From assembly GCA_030690515.1 (NCBI GenBank), contig JAUYGP010000041.1, forward strand, positions 1 through 8,592: a stretch of 8,592 nucleotides of DNA. Reading direction: 5' to 3'. Under the pieces are notes generated by a model that saw only the letters and a list, made by a program, of their open reading frames with translations, searched no databases and was not told the origin of the DNA. The first letter of the stretch is position 1, and each line of letters opens with the position of its first letter. Positions 1 to 6,126 of this stretch are shown in pieces. Both the position numbers and the translations under genes were made by a program. Origin of the DNA: Giesbergeria sp. (GTDB lineage Bacteria; Pseudomonadota; Gammaproteobacteria; Burkholderiales; Burkholderiaceae_C).

Positions 1-37
1 GGCAGTGCTTTTTGCGCTGTGGTTCTGTTCACATACA

Positions 38-45
38 AGAGGGGA
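38..45 (+). promoter_or_regulatory. Ribosome binding site selecting the ATG at 50
   Basis: The sequence AGAGGGGA lies 4 nt upstream of the ATG at 50. It is a strong Shine-Dalgarno match and the reason for choosing that ATG over the in-frame GTG at 5, which has no visible leader because the window begins there. The extra 15 residues from the GTG would also not look like the N-terminus of a DUF4212 protein. Only 49 bases precede the gene, so no promoter can be judged. Confidence 0.75.
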
Positions 46-49
46 CTTC

Positions 50-310
50 ATGAAGGAAGACAAAAGCAGTCAAGCCTACTGGAAAGCCACGCTCGGCCTG
101 CTAACCAAGATTCTCATCGTCTGGTTTGTGGTGTCGTTTGGCGCGGGGATTCTGTTTGCCGATCTGCTCAATAACATCAAGTTGGGCGGGTATCCGCTTG
201 GGTTCTGGTTTGCACACCAGGGCTCTATCTACATCTTCATTGCGCTGATTTTTTATTACGCAAAAAAGATGGGTGACATTGACCGACAGTTCGACGTACA
301 CGAAGACTGA
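50..310 (+). CDS. DUF4212 small subunit of a sodium:solute symporter
   Basis: This is an 86-aa membrane protein, the expected size for the DUF4212 family (putative solute:sodium symporter small subunit), which is typically encoded just upstream of VC_2705-type symporters. A charged N-terminus (MKEDKSSQAYW) is followed by TM1 at about residues 14-37, a short loop holding a G-G-Y-P-L-G-F-W stretch, TM2 at about 50-70, and a charged tail containing GDIDRQFD. The family is thought to assist or stabilise the large carrier subunit; the exact mechanism is not established. The stop at 308-310 overlaps the GAGGA ribosome site of the symporter, and only 10 nt separate the genes, so the two are almost certainly co-transcribed. 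The gene is visibly more AT-rich than those downstream. The family call is from remembered sequence patterns. Confidence 0.88.
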   Translation: MKEDKSSQAYWKATLGLLTKILIVWFVVSFGAGILFADLLNNIKLGGYPLGFWFAHQGSIYIFIALIFYYAKKMGDIDRQFDVHED

Positions 311-320
311 GGACTGAATC

Positions 321-2129
321 ATGGATCTGCAAACAACTATTTACATCTTCGTCGGTCTGAGCTTTGCGCTCTACATCGGCATCGCGATCTGGGCTCGCGC
401 CGGATCGACCAGCGAGTTCTACGCGGCCGGCGGCAGCGTGCACCCCATTACCAACGGTATGGCTACGGCCGCCGACTGGATGAGTGCCGCTTCGTTCATC
501 TCCATGGCGGGTTTGATCTCCAACATGGGTTACGGCGGTGGCCTTTTCCTGATGGGCTGGACCGGTGGCTACGTGCTGCTGGCCATGCTGCTCGCTCCCT
601 ACCTGCGCAAGTTTGGCAAGTTCACGGTGCCGCAATTCATTGGTGACCGCTTCTACTCCAAGAGCGCCAGCACTGTCGCCGTGCTTTGCCTGCTGGTCGC
701 GTCGCTCACCTACATCATTGGTCAGATGACCGGTGTGGGCGTGGCGTTCTCGCGCTTCCTGGGCGTTTCCAGCGACACCGGCATCTACGTGGGCATGGCC
801 ATCGTGTTCGCCTACGCAGTGTTCGGCGGCATGAAGGGCATCACCTACACCCAGGTGGCGCAGTACGTCGTGCTGATCCTGGCCTACACCGTGCCTGCAG
901 TGTTCATCTCGCTGCAGCTCACCGGCAACCCGATTCCCCAGTTGGGCTTGGGTTCCAATCTGGTGGGCCACGATGTGTCACTGCTGAGCACGCTCGACAA
1001 GATCGTTACCGATCTGGGTTTTGGCAAGTACACCACGCAACTGCCTGGCAGCACGCTGAACATGTTCATGTACACCCTGTCGCTGATGATTGGTACCGCG
1101 GGTCTGCCGCACGTCATCATGCGATTCTTTACCGTGCCTTCGGTGAAGGACGCACGCAGCTCGGCTGGCTGGGCCCTGATCTTTATCGCCATCCTGTACA
1201 CCACGGCTCCTGCTGTGGCGGCCATGGCCAAGACCAACCTGATCCGCACCATCACGCCCGGTGTGGTGATGCAGAATGCCGATCCGTTTGGTGCCGAATC
1301 CAGCATCAAGTACGAAGAGCGTCCTGACTGGATGAAGCGTTGGGAAAAGACCGGTTTGCTGAAGTTCGAAGACAAGAACGGTGACGGCCGCATCCAGTAC
1401 TACAACGACAAGACCAAGAACGCTGCCGTGACCGAAAAGGCTGCTGCTGCAGGCTGGAAGGGCAACGAACTGAACGTGAATGCCGACATCATCGTGCTGG
1501 CCAACCCGGAAATTGCGCTGCTGCCCAACTGGGTGATTGCGTTGGTGGCTGCGGGTGGTTTGGCTGCGGCGCTGTCTACGGCGGCTGGTCTGCTTATGGC
1601 CATTTCCTCGGCCGTGTCGCATGACTTGGTCAAGGGCGTGTTCAACCCCAACATCAGCGAGAAGAACGAGCTGCTGGCGGGCAAGATGTCCATGGCTGTG
1701 GCCATTGTGGTGGCAGGCTATCTGGGTCTGAACCCACCGGGCTTTGCTGCAGGTACCGTGGCCCTGGCCTTCGGTATTGCTGCCAGCTCGCTGTTCCCCG
1801 CCATCATGATGGGTATTTTCAGCAAGAAGATGAACAAGGAAGGCGCCATGGCCGGTATGCTGGCTGGCCTGTTCTTCACGCTGTTCTATGTGTTCGCACA
1901 CAAGGGCCTGTTCTTCATCAAGGGCACAGAGTATCTGGGCCTGATTGGCGGCGCCAACAGCTTCTTCGGCATCACGCCAGAAGCCATTGGTGCAGTCGGT
2001 GCAATGGTGAACTTTGCTGTGGCTTTCCTGGTGGACAAGGTTACGGCACCTCCACCGGCGCATATCCAGGCTATGGTTGAGGCTGTGCGTATCCCACGCG
2101 GCTCCAAGCTGGTGGATGGTTCGCACTAA
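321..2129 (+). CDS. Sodium:solute symporter, VC_2705 subfamily (ActP-like monocarboxylate carrier)
   Basis: This 602-aa integral inner-membrane carrier of the SSS family would couple Na+ entry to solute uptake. It has about 13 hydrophobic segments. Family marks include the TM1 region A-D-W-M-S-A-A-S-F (51-59), the G-T-A-G-L-P-H-x-x-M-R-F-F-T-V block (258-272), and G-G-L-A-A-A-L-S-T-A-A-G-L-L-M-A-I-S-S (412-430). In SSS proteins the Ser/Thr pair at 419-420 corresponds to the Na2 sodium site. Between two TM segments lies a long hydrophilic insertion (about 315-390) that makes it longer than ActP (about 550 aa) and carries an EF-hand-like loop at 351-362. The ATG at 321 has GAGGA at 309-313. It follows the DUF4212 gene as an operon partner and ends before a terminator. 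By family, acetate, pyruvate or another short carboxylate is likely; the substrate cannot be read from the sequence. A gene symbol is withheld because this subfamily is distinct from ActP itself. Confidence 0.93.
   Translation: MDLQTTIYIFVGLSFALYIGIAIWARAGSTSEFYAAGGSVHPITNGMATAADWMSAASFISMAGLISNMGYGGGLFLMGWTGGYVLLAMLLAPYLRKFGKFTVPQFIGDRFYSKSASTVAVLCLLVASLTYIIGQMTGVGVAFSRFLGVSSDTGIYVGMAIVFAYAVFGGMKGITYTQVAQYVVLILAYTVPAVFISLQLTGNPIPQLGLGSNLVGHDVSLLSTLDKIVTDLGFGKYTTQLPGSTLNMFMYTLSLMIGTAGLPHVIMRFFTVPSVKDARSSAGWALIFIAILYTTAPAVAAMAKTNLIRTITPGVVMQNADPFGAESSIKYEERPDWMKRWEKTGLLKFEDKNGDGRIQYYNDKTKNAAVTEKAAAAGWKGNELNVNADIIVLANPEIALLPNWVIALVAAGGLAAALSTAAGLLMAISSAVSHDLVKGVFNPNISEKNELLAGKMSMAVAIVVAGYLGLNPPGFAAGTVALAFGIAASSLFPAIMMGIFSKKMNKEGAMAGMLAGLFFTLFYVFAHKGLFFIKGTEYLGLIGGANSFFGITPEAIGAVGAMVNFAVAFLVDKVTAPPPAHIQAMVEAVRIPRGSKLVDGSH
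1371..1406 (+). other. EF-hand-like calcium loop inside the symporter
   Basis: Residues 351-362 of the symporter read DKNGDGRIQYYN. This fits the EF-hand loop pattern D-x-[DN]-x-D-G-x-I, with D351, N353, D355, G356 and I358 in the canonical places. Position 12, normally Glu, is Asn, followed by Asp at 363. The loop lies in the hydrophilic insertion between membrane segments. The motif is seen directly; calcium binding is inference, and the replaced position 12 could weaken it. Confidence 0.6.
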
Positions 2130-2153
2130 GGTTTCGGCCACGGTGTAAGACCG

Positions 2154-2183
2154 GACTGCCGCCGCGCTTGCGCAGCGGCAGTC
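2154..2183 (+). repeat. Perfect 9-bp inverted repeat 3' of the symporter
   Basis: GACTGCCGC (2154-2162) pairs perfectly with GCGGCAGTC (2175-2183). Inside the loop, GCG/CGC can pair again around CTTG, past a C/A mismatch. No T run follows, so this is not a terminator on its own. It sits 24 nt after the symporter stop and just ahead of the real terminator, so it may protect the 3' end of the DUF4212-symporter mRNA. That role is inferred. Confidence 0.6.
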
Positions 2184-2190
2184 ACAATAG

Positions 2191-2224
2191 AGGCCCTGTC
2201 GGCTGTGCTGGCAGGGCCTTTTTT
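2191..2224 (+). terminator. Rho-independent terminator of the symporter operon
   Basis: AGGCCCTG (2191-2198) pairs with CAGGGCCT (2212-2219), and a run of six T follows at 2219-2224. The GC-rich 8-bp stem with an immediate T tract is a textbook intrinsic terminator. It marks the end of the DUF4212-symporter transcript and argues that the genes from 2280 onward have their own promoter or depend on read-through. Confidence 0.88.
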
Positions 2225-2235
2225 CTGAAGACCGG

Positions 2236-2262
2236 GGTGGCGCTGCGTAGCAGAGTGCCACC
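2236..2262 (+). other. Possible stem-loop in the leader of the 123-aa gene
   Basis: GGTGGC (2236-2241) pairs with GCCACC (2257-2262), with an inner GCT/AGC pairing around GCGT. It ends 6 nt before the GGGAG ribosome site (2269-2273) of the gene at 2280. It may be a leader structure or chance pairing in GC-rich sequence. No convincing -35/-10 pair was found in 2225-2279. Confidence 0.3.
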
Positions 2263-2279
2263 GTATCTGGGAGCCCTGC

Positions 2280-2651
2280 ATGGTTTTTGATGTCAACGTC
2301 GCCTTGACGTGGATTCTGTATCTGGCGCTGTTCCCCATGGCGTACTTCTGGTTTCGCCGAGCCTGGCGCATTGTGGTTCGGCGCGATTTTTCCGACGTGG
2401 CGCTCAAACGCGGTGAATCTCCCCCCAACCCTGAAAAATATGCGCCCTATACGGTGGCGATCAATCTCGTTGCCGGGGGTGTCGCGTCCGTGGTGATCGT
2501 GACGGTGGCGATGGGTCTGTTCGACTACAACACCTGGTCTGCCATGGCAGGTAGCACGATCTGGTGCAAGTTTTTCCTGGACTTCGCCCTGTCGCGCCAG
2601 GCGCACAATACCTTCTCCAAGGGCAAGGCCAAGGTCGAGTCCAAAGGCTGA
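2280..2651 (+). CDS. Small two-helix membrane protein, function unknown
   Basis: This is a 123-aa protein I do not recognise as a named family. It has a hydrophobic segment at about residues 7-25, a basic stretch (FRRAWRIVVRR, 25-35), a soluble loop with ESPPNPEKYAPY (46-57), a second hydrophobic segment at about 58-80, and a basic C-terminus ending KGKAKVESKG. The pattern suggests an inner-membrane protein with the basic stretch and tail in the cytoplasm. GGGAG at 2269-2273 lies 6 nt before the ATG and supports the start. It stands alone between the terminator of the symporter operon and the signalling operon, with 95 nt before the next start. Its position between two transport-related units hints at an accessory role, but nothing in the sequence shows one. 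It appears real: the start is well placed and the codon usage is normal. Confidence 0.75.
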   Translation: MVFDVNVALTWILYLALFPMAYFWFRRAWRIVVRRDFSDVALKRGESPPNPEKYAPYTVAINLVAGGVASVVIVTVAMGLFDYNTWSAMAGSTIWCKFFLDFALSRQAHNTFSKGKAKVESKG

Positions 2652-2735
2652 ATGCCAACCTGCCGCCCGGCACGTAAGACCTTGGTAAGTGCAGGGCGCA
2701 CAATGGCAGCAGGGAGGCGCTTAGACCTTCTTGCC

Positions 2736-2740
2736 AGGAG
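2736..2740 (+). promoter_or_regulatory. Ribosome binding site selecting the GTG start at 2747
   Basis: AGGAG lies exactly 6 nt upstream of GTG at 2747. No in-frame ATG with a comparable leader exists nearby, so a GTG start is preferred. This decides the N-terminus of the 85-aa protein. Confidence 0.75.
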
Positions 2741-2746
2741 ACCGTC

Positions 2747-3004
2747 GTGCTCAAAGGACTCGGCTCCCAACGCCTGGTTGCTCTGTTCGCTGGCGGTTGG
2801 TTGCTGTTCAATTTTCCGCTGCTGGGCCTGTGGGACCGTGATGTGGTTCTGTGGGGAATTCCGCTTTTCCCGCTGGCCTTGCTGCTGCTGTGGGCGGGCA
2901 TCATTGCGGCGCTGGCGTGGTTGATGGAGCGTCCGCAAGATCGCTTCGATGAGCTGCCCGATGAGCGTGCGGGTATACCGCCGCCGCCAGAAGACCAGGG
3001 CTAG
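2747..3004 (+). CDS. 85-aa two-helix protein preceding the symporter-kinase
   Basis: This small membrane protein starts with GTG and ends 3 nt before the hybrid kinase. TM1 spans about residues 10-28 and TM2 about 36-60, followed by an acidic, proline-rich tail (PQDRFDELPDERAGIPPPPEDQG, shown as a composition feature rather than a motif). Its size and layout mirror the DUF4212 protein at the start of the window: two helices, a G-x-P-L motif at the entry to TM2 (GIPL here, GYPL there), and a charged tail with D-R-x-F-D-like residues. It also resembles DUF3311-type small proteins found beside SSS carriers. The likely role is a small partner subunit for the symporter-like sensor half of the kinase; this is inference from context and shape, not from a confirmed family hit. 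Confidence 0.78.
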   Translation: MLKGLGSQRLVALFAGGWLLFNFPLLGLWDRDVVLWGIPLFPLALLLLWAGIIAALAWLMERPQDRFDELPDERAGIPPPPEDQG

Positions 3005-3007
3005 CCC

Positions 3008-5752
3008 ATGCTTTCGCCCTTTCTCGTTGTCACGGCGTCCTTTGCTTACCTGCTGCTGCTGTTTGCCGTGGCGTATTGGGCCGACCGACGTGCGCAGCAA
3101 GGCCGTTCCGTTATTGCCAACCCCTGGGTTTATGCGCTTTCGCTTGCGGTGTATTGCACGGCCTGGACCTACTTTGGCAGTGTGGGGCGCGCGGCCTCGG
3201 GCGGCGTCTGGTTTTTGCCCATCTACCTGGGGCCTACGCTGGTCATGGTGCTGGGCTGGATTGTGCTGCGCAAGATGATCCGGATTGCTAAGACCTACCG
3301 CATCACGTCCATTGCCGACTTTATTGCCAGCCGCTACGGCAAAAGCCCGCTGCTGGCAGGTTTGGTGACCCTGATTGCGGTCGTGGGCATCGTGCCGTAC
3401 ATCGCCTTGCAGCTCAAGGCCGTCTCGGCCGGGTACACCCTGCTGACAGCCACCGAAGGGGCCACCGCTGCATTGCCCCTGCACTGGAGCGAGGATAGTG
3501 CCTTCTATGTGGCACTGGTTCTGGCCGGTTTTGCCATGGTGTTTGGTGCGCGGCATCTGGACACGACGGAGCGGCACGAGGGCATGGTGGCGGCCATCGC
3601 CTTCGAATCGGTGGTCAAGCTGGTGGCATTTCTGTCGGTCGGTTTCTTTGTGGTCTACAGCCTGTTTGATGGCCTGGGCGATCTGTTTGCTCGCGCGCAG
3701 GCCGTGCCAGAGCTGCAGCAACTGCTGCGCCTGGAGCAGGGGGGGCAGTTTGCCTGGGCGCAGTGGTTTGCGCTGACCGTGTTGTCGATGTTCTCGGTGG
3801 TTTTCCTGCCCCGCCAGTTCCAGGTCATGGTGGTGGAAAACGTGCGCGAGACCCACCTGCGCCGCGCCGTCTGGGTGTTTCCCTTGTATCTGCTGCTCAT
3901 CAATCTGTTTGTGCTGCCCATTGCTCTGGGCGGCCTGCTGTATTTTGGGCCGGGCCAGGCGAACGCAGAGAACTTCGTGCTGTCGCTGCCCCTGGCTGCT
4001 GGGCAGAACGCGCTGGCGCTGTTTGCCTTTGTCGGGGGGTTGTCTGCGGCCACGGGCATGGTCATTGTCGAAACCGTGGCAGTGTCCATCATGGTCAGCA
4101 ACGAACTGGTGCTGCCCATGCTGCTGCGCTGGCGCCACCTGCGCAGCAGCGAAGGGCAAGACCTGTCGCGCGTGCTGCTGGGCATCCGGCGCGCCGCCAT
4201 TCTGGGGGTGCTGGTGCTGGGGTATGTGTACTTTCACCTGGCGGGGGAAGCCTACGCGCTGGTGAGCATCGGGCTCATCAGCTTTGCAGCGGTGGCGCAG
4301 TTTGCCCCGGTGGTGCTGGGCGGCATGTACTGGAAGGGCGGCACCCGGCAAGGCGCGCTGGCGGGCTTGCTTGCGGGGTTTTTGATGTGGGCCTATACCC
4401 TCATGCTGCCGTCGATTGCCAAGTCGGGCTGGCTGGATACAGGTTTTATTGCCCAGGGGCCTTGGGGGCTGACCTGGCTGCGGCCGGAACAACTGCTGGG
4501 TTTGCAGGGGTTTGATGGTCTCACCCATTCGTTGTTCTGGAGCATGCTGGTCAATAGCGTCGCCTATGTGGGGGTCTCGTTGTGGCGCGTGCCCTCGGGC
4601 CGCGAGGCCAGCCAGGCGCTGCTGTTTGTTGATGTGTTCCAGCGCACGGCGGCCTCCAGCCCCGTGTTCTGGCGCGGGCGGGCCAATACGCAGGATTTGT
4701 TGCGGCTGGGTGAGCGGTTTTTGGGCGCTACCAAGGCACGCACGCTGTTTGAAGGCTATGCGCAGCGCATGGGCGTGCGCCAGGTGCAAGCGCTGCGGCC
4801 CGACGCCCGCCTGGTGCAGTTTGTTGAAACCCAGCTTGCGGGTGCTGTGGGCAGTGCATCGGCTCGGGCGCTGGTGGCCTCGGTCGCCGAGGAGGAGACG
4901 CTCTCGCCCGAAGACGTGCTGCGCATTCTGGATGAGGCGTCCCAGATACGCGCCTACTCGCGCGCGCTGGAGGGTAAGTCGCGTTCGCTGGAGCAGGCCA
5001 CGGCCGAACTGCGCGCCGCCAACGAGCAGTTGCAAAGCCTGGACCGACTCAAGGACGACTTCATGTCGTCTGTCACGCACGAACTGCGCACACCGCTGAC
5101 GTCCATCCGGGCACTGGCTGAACTCATGCAGGACGACACCGAGATGTCCGCCGCCCAGCGCCAGCAGTTCGTTGGCATCATCGTGGCCGAGACGGAGCGC
5201 CTGACCCGCCTGGTCAACCAGGTGCTGGACATGGCCAAAATCGAATCGGGTCATGCCGAATGGCATGTTGCTCAGGTGAACATACGCTCTTTGGTAGAGC
5301 GCGCGGTGGCCACCACGGCGGAGGTGTTCCGGGAGCGCGCGGCCCAGGTACGCCTGCAGTTGTCCGACGGGGTTCCCCCGCTCCAGGCGGACCCTGACCG
5401 CATTCTCCAGGTGCTTCTCAATCTCCTCTCAAATGCTGCGAAGTTCGTGCCGTCCACCGGAGGGCAGGTGCAGGTGCGGCTGGTGCACGATGACCAGGGC
5501 GTCACCGTGAGCGTGCAGGACAATGGCCCAGGTGTGGAGCCCGGCCATGAGGCCATGATTTTTGACCGTTTTCACCAGACCGATATGGGCGCCCAGGTGG
5601 CGCACGGAACCGGCCTGGGCCTGCCGATCAGCCGCCATATTGCCGAGCACTTTGGCGGGCGGTTGTGGCTGGAGCCGACAGACCAGCAGGGCGCGTGCTT
5701 TTGCTTTTGGCTGCCCTTTGACGCCCCCACCTCCGGAGACACAAACCCATGA
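3008..5752 (+). CDS. Hybrid sodium:solute symporter / sensor histidine kinase (CbrA/CrbS-like)
   Basis: This 914-aa inner-membrane sensor couples a carrier-like domain to a kinase. Residues 1-530 form an SSS domain with about 13 hydrophobic segments; Y-C-T-A-W-T-Y-F-G-S-V-G (49-60) and G-G-L-S-A-A-T-G-M-V-I-V-E-T (343-356) match the CbrA/CrbS branch. Residues about 535-640 look like a STAC domain. A coiled coil at about 645-680 leads to HisKA with H691 in HELRTPL. The HATPase has N805/N809, D838-N-G-P-G, an F box (IFDRF, 851-855) and G867-T-G-L-G-L; all boxes are intact, so it should be an active kinase. The PAS domain usual in CbrA and CrbS between STAC and HisKA is missing. The expected action is to sense a transported solute and phosphorylate the receiver encoded next. 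The start follows the 85-aa gene by 3 nt; the end overlaps the receiver gene by ATGA, implying coupled translation. Confidence 0.92.
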   Translation: MLSPFLVVTASFAYLLLLFAVAYWADRRAQQGRSVIANPWVYALSLAVYCTAWTYFGSVGRAASGGVWFLPIYLGPTLVMVLGWIVLRKMIRIAKTYRITSIADFIASRYGKSPLLAGLVTLIAVVGIVPYIALQLKAVSAGYTLLTATEGATAALPLHWSEDSAFYVALVLAGFAMVFGARHLDTTERHEGMVAAIAFESVVKLVAFLSVGFFVVYSLFDGLGDLFARAQAVPELQQLLRLEQGGQFAWAQWFALTVLSMFSVVFLPRQFQVMVVENVRETHLRRAVWVFPLYLLLINLFVLPIALGGLLYFGPGQANAENFVLSLPLAAGQNALALFAFVGGLSAATGMVIVETVAVSIMVSNELVLPMLLRWRHLRSSEGQDLSRVLLGIRRAAILGVLVLGYVYFHLAGEAYALVSIGLISFAAVAQFAPVVLGGMYWKGGTRQGALAGLLAGFLMWAYTLMLPSIAKSGWLDTGFIAQGPWGLTWLRPEQLLGLQGFDGLTHSLFWSMLVNSVAYVGVSLWRVPSGREASQALLFVDVFQRTAASSPVFWRGRANTQDLLRLGERFLGATKARTLFEGYAQRMGVRQVQALRPDARLVQFVETQLAGAVGSASARALVASVAEEETLSPEDVLRILDEASQIRAYSRALEGKSRSLEQATAELRAANEQLQSLDRLKDDFMSSVTHELRTPLTSIRALAELMQDDTEMSAAQRQQFVGIIVAETERLTRLVNQVLDMAKIESGHAEWHVAQVNIRSLVERAVATTAEVFRERAAQVRLQLSDGVPPLQADPDRILQVLLNLLSNAAKFVPSTGGQVQVRLVHDDQGVTVSVQDNGPGVEPGHEAMIFDRFHQTDMGAQVAHGTGLGLPISRHIAEHFGGRLWLEPTDQQGACFCFWLPFDAPTSGDTNP

Positions 5753-6126
5753 CGCACAAAATTCTGATTGCCGACGACGAACCCAACATCGTGATCTCGC
5801 TGGAGTACCTCCTACAGCGCGAAGGCTATGCGGTGGTTGTTGCCCGCGACGGCCAGGAAGCGCTCGAGGCCATTGCGCGCGAGAAGCCCGCTTTGGTGTT
5901 GCTCGATGTGATGATGCCGCACAAGACGGGCTTCGAGGTCTGCCAGGCTGTTCGGGCCGATGAGACCCTGCAGGCGACCAAGATATTGATGTTGACCGCC
6001 AAGGGGCGTGAGACCGACGTGGCCAAGGGCCTGGCCCTGGGGGCCGATGCCTACATGACCAAACCCTTCTCCACCCGCGAACTGGTGCAGAAGGTGGCGG
6101 AGCTGCTGGGGGAGACACCGGCATGA
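5749..6126 (+). CDS. Stand-alone response regulator receiver
   Basis: This 125-aa single receiver domain has the acidic pair D9-D10, phospho-acceptor D53 (in LVLLDVMMP), T83 (LMLTAKG) and K105-P106 (TKPF). All the residues needed for phosphorylation and switching are present. No output domain follows, so it cannot bind DNA directly; it must act on another protein or pass phosphate on. Its ATG overlaps the kinase stop (ATGA), with GGAG at 5735-5738, and its own stop overlaps the start of the next gene by another ATGA. The hybrid kinase is the obvious phosphodonor. The exonuclease fusion downstream is the most natural candidate target, which is inference. CrbR/ErdR and CbrB, the partners of comparable kinases, carry DNA-binding domains, so this arrangement differs. 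Confidence 0.93.
   Translation: MTHKILIADDEPNIVISLEYLLQREGYAVVVARDGQEALEAIAREKPALVLLDVMMPHKTGFEVCQAVRADETLQATKILMLTAKGRETDVAKGLALGADAYMTKPFSTRELVQKVAELLGETPA

Noticed and set aside
5..49. An N-terminal extension of the DUF4212 gene from GTG at 5
   Set aside because: The strong AGAGGGGA site 4 nt before ATG 50 and the charged N-terminus typical of the family favour the internal ATG. The extension has no visible ribosome site.
978..2606. A 542-codon minus-strand open frame across the symporter and the 123-aa gene
   Set aside because: It has low-complexity His/Gln/Arg composition, runs through a terminator and two real genes, and has no recognisable motif. It is a shadow frame.
2676..2704. A possible promoter with a CACAAT -10 (2699-2704) before the 85-aa gene
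   Set aside because: No acceptable -35 box lies 16-18 nt upstream; the nearest TTGG-like element (around 2682) is spaced about 11-12 nt away. A promoter is expected somewhere here, but this match is not good enough to call.
3050..3062. CTG triplet runs, also near 2881-2890
   Set aside because: They encode Leu runs in transmembrane helices using the preferred Leu codon. They are too short and too ordinary to be considered repeat-tract switches.
2525..5266. A 913-codon open frame on the minus strand opposite the symporter-kinase gene
   Set aside because: It is nearly as long as the real gene but is antisense to it, rich in Gln, His and Arg, with no domain or membrane pattern. It is explained by codon bias in a GC-rich gene that leaves few antisense stops. 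The + strand frame has complete SSS and kinase motifs.
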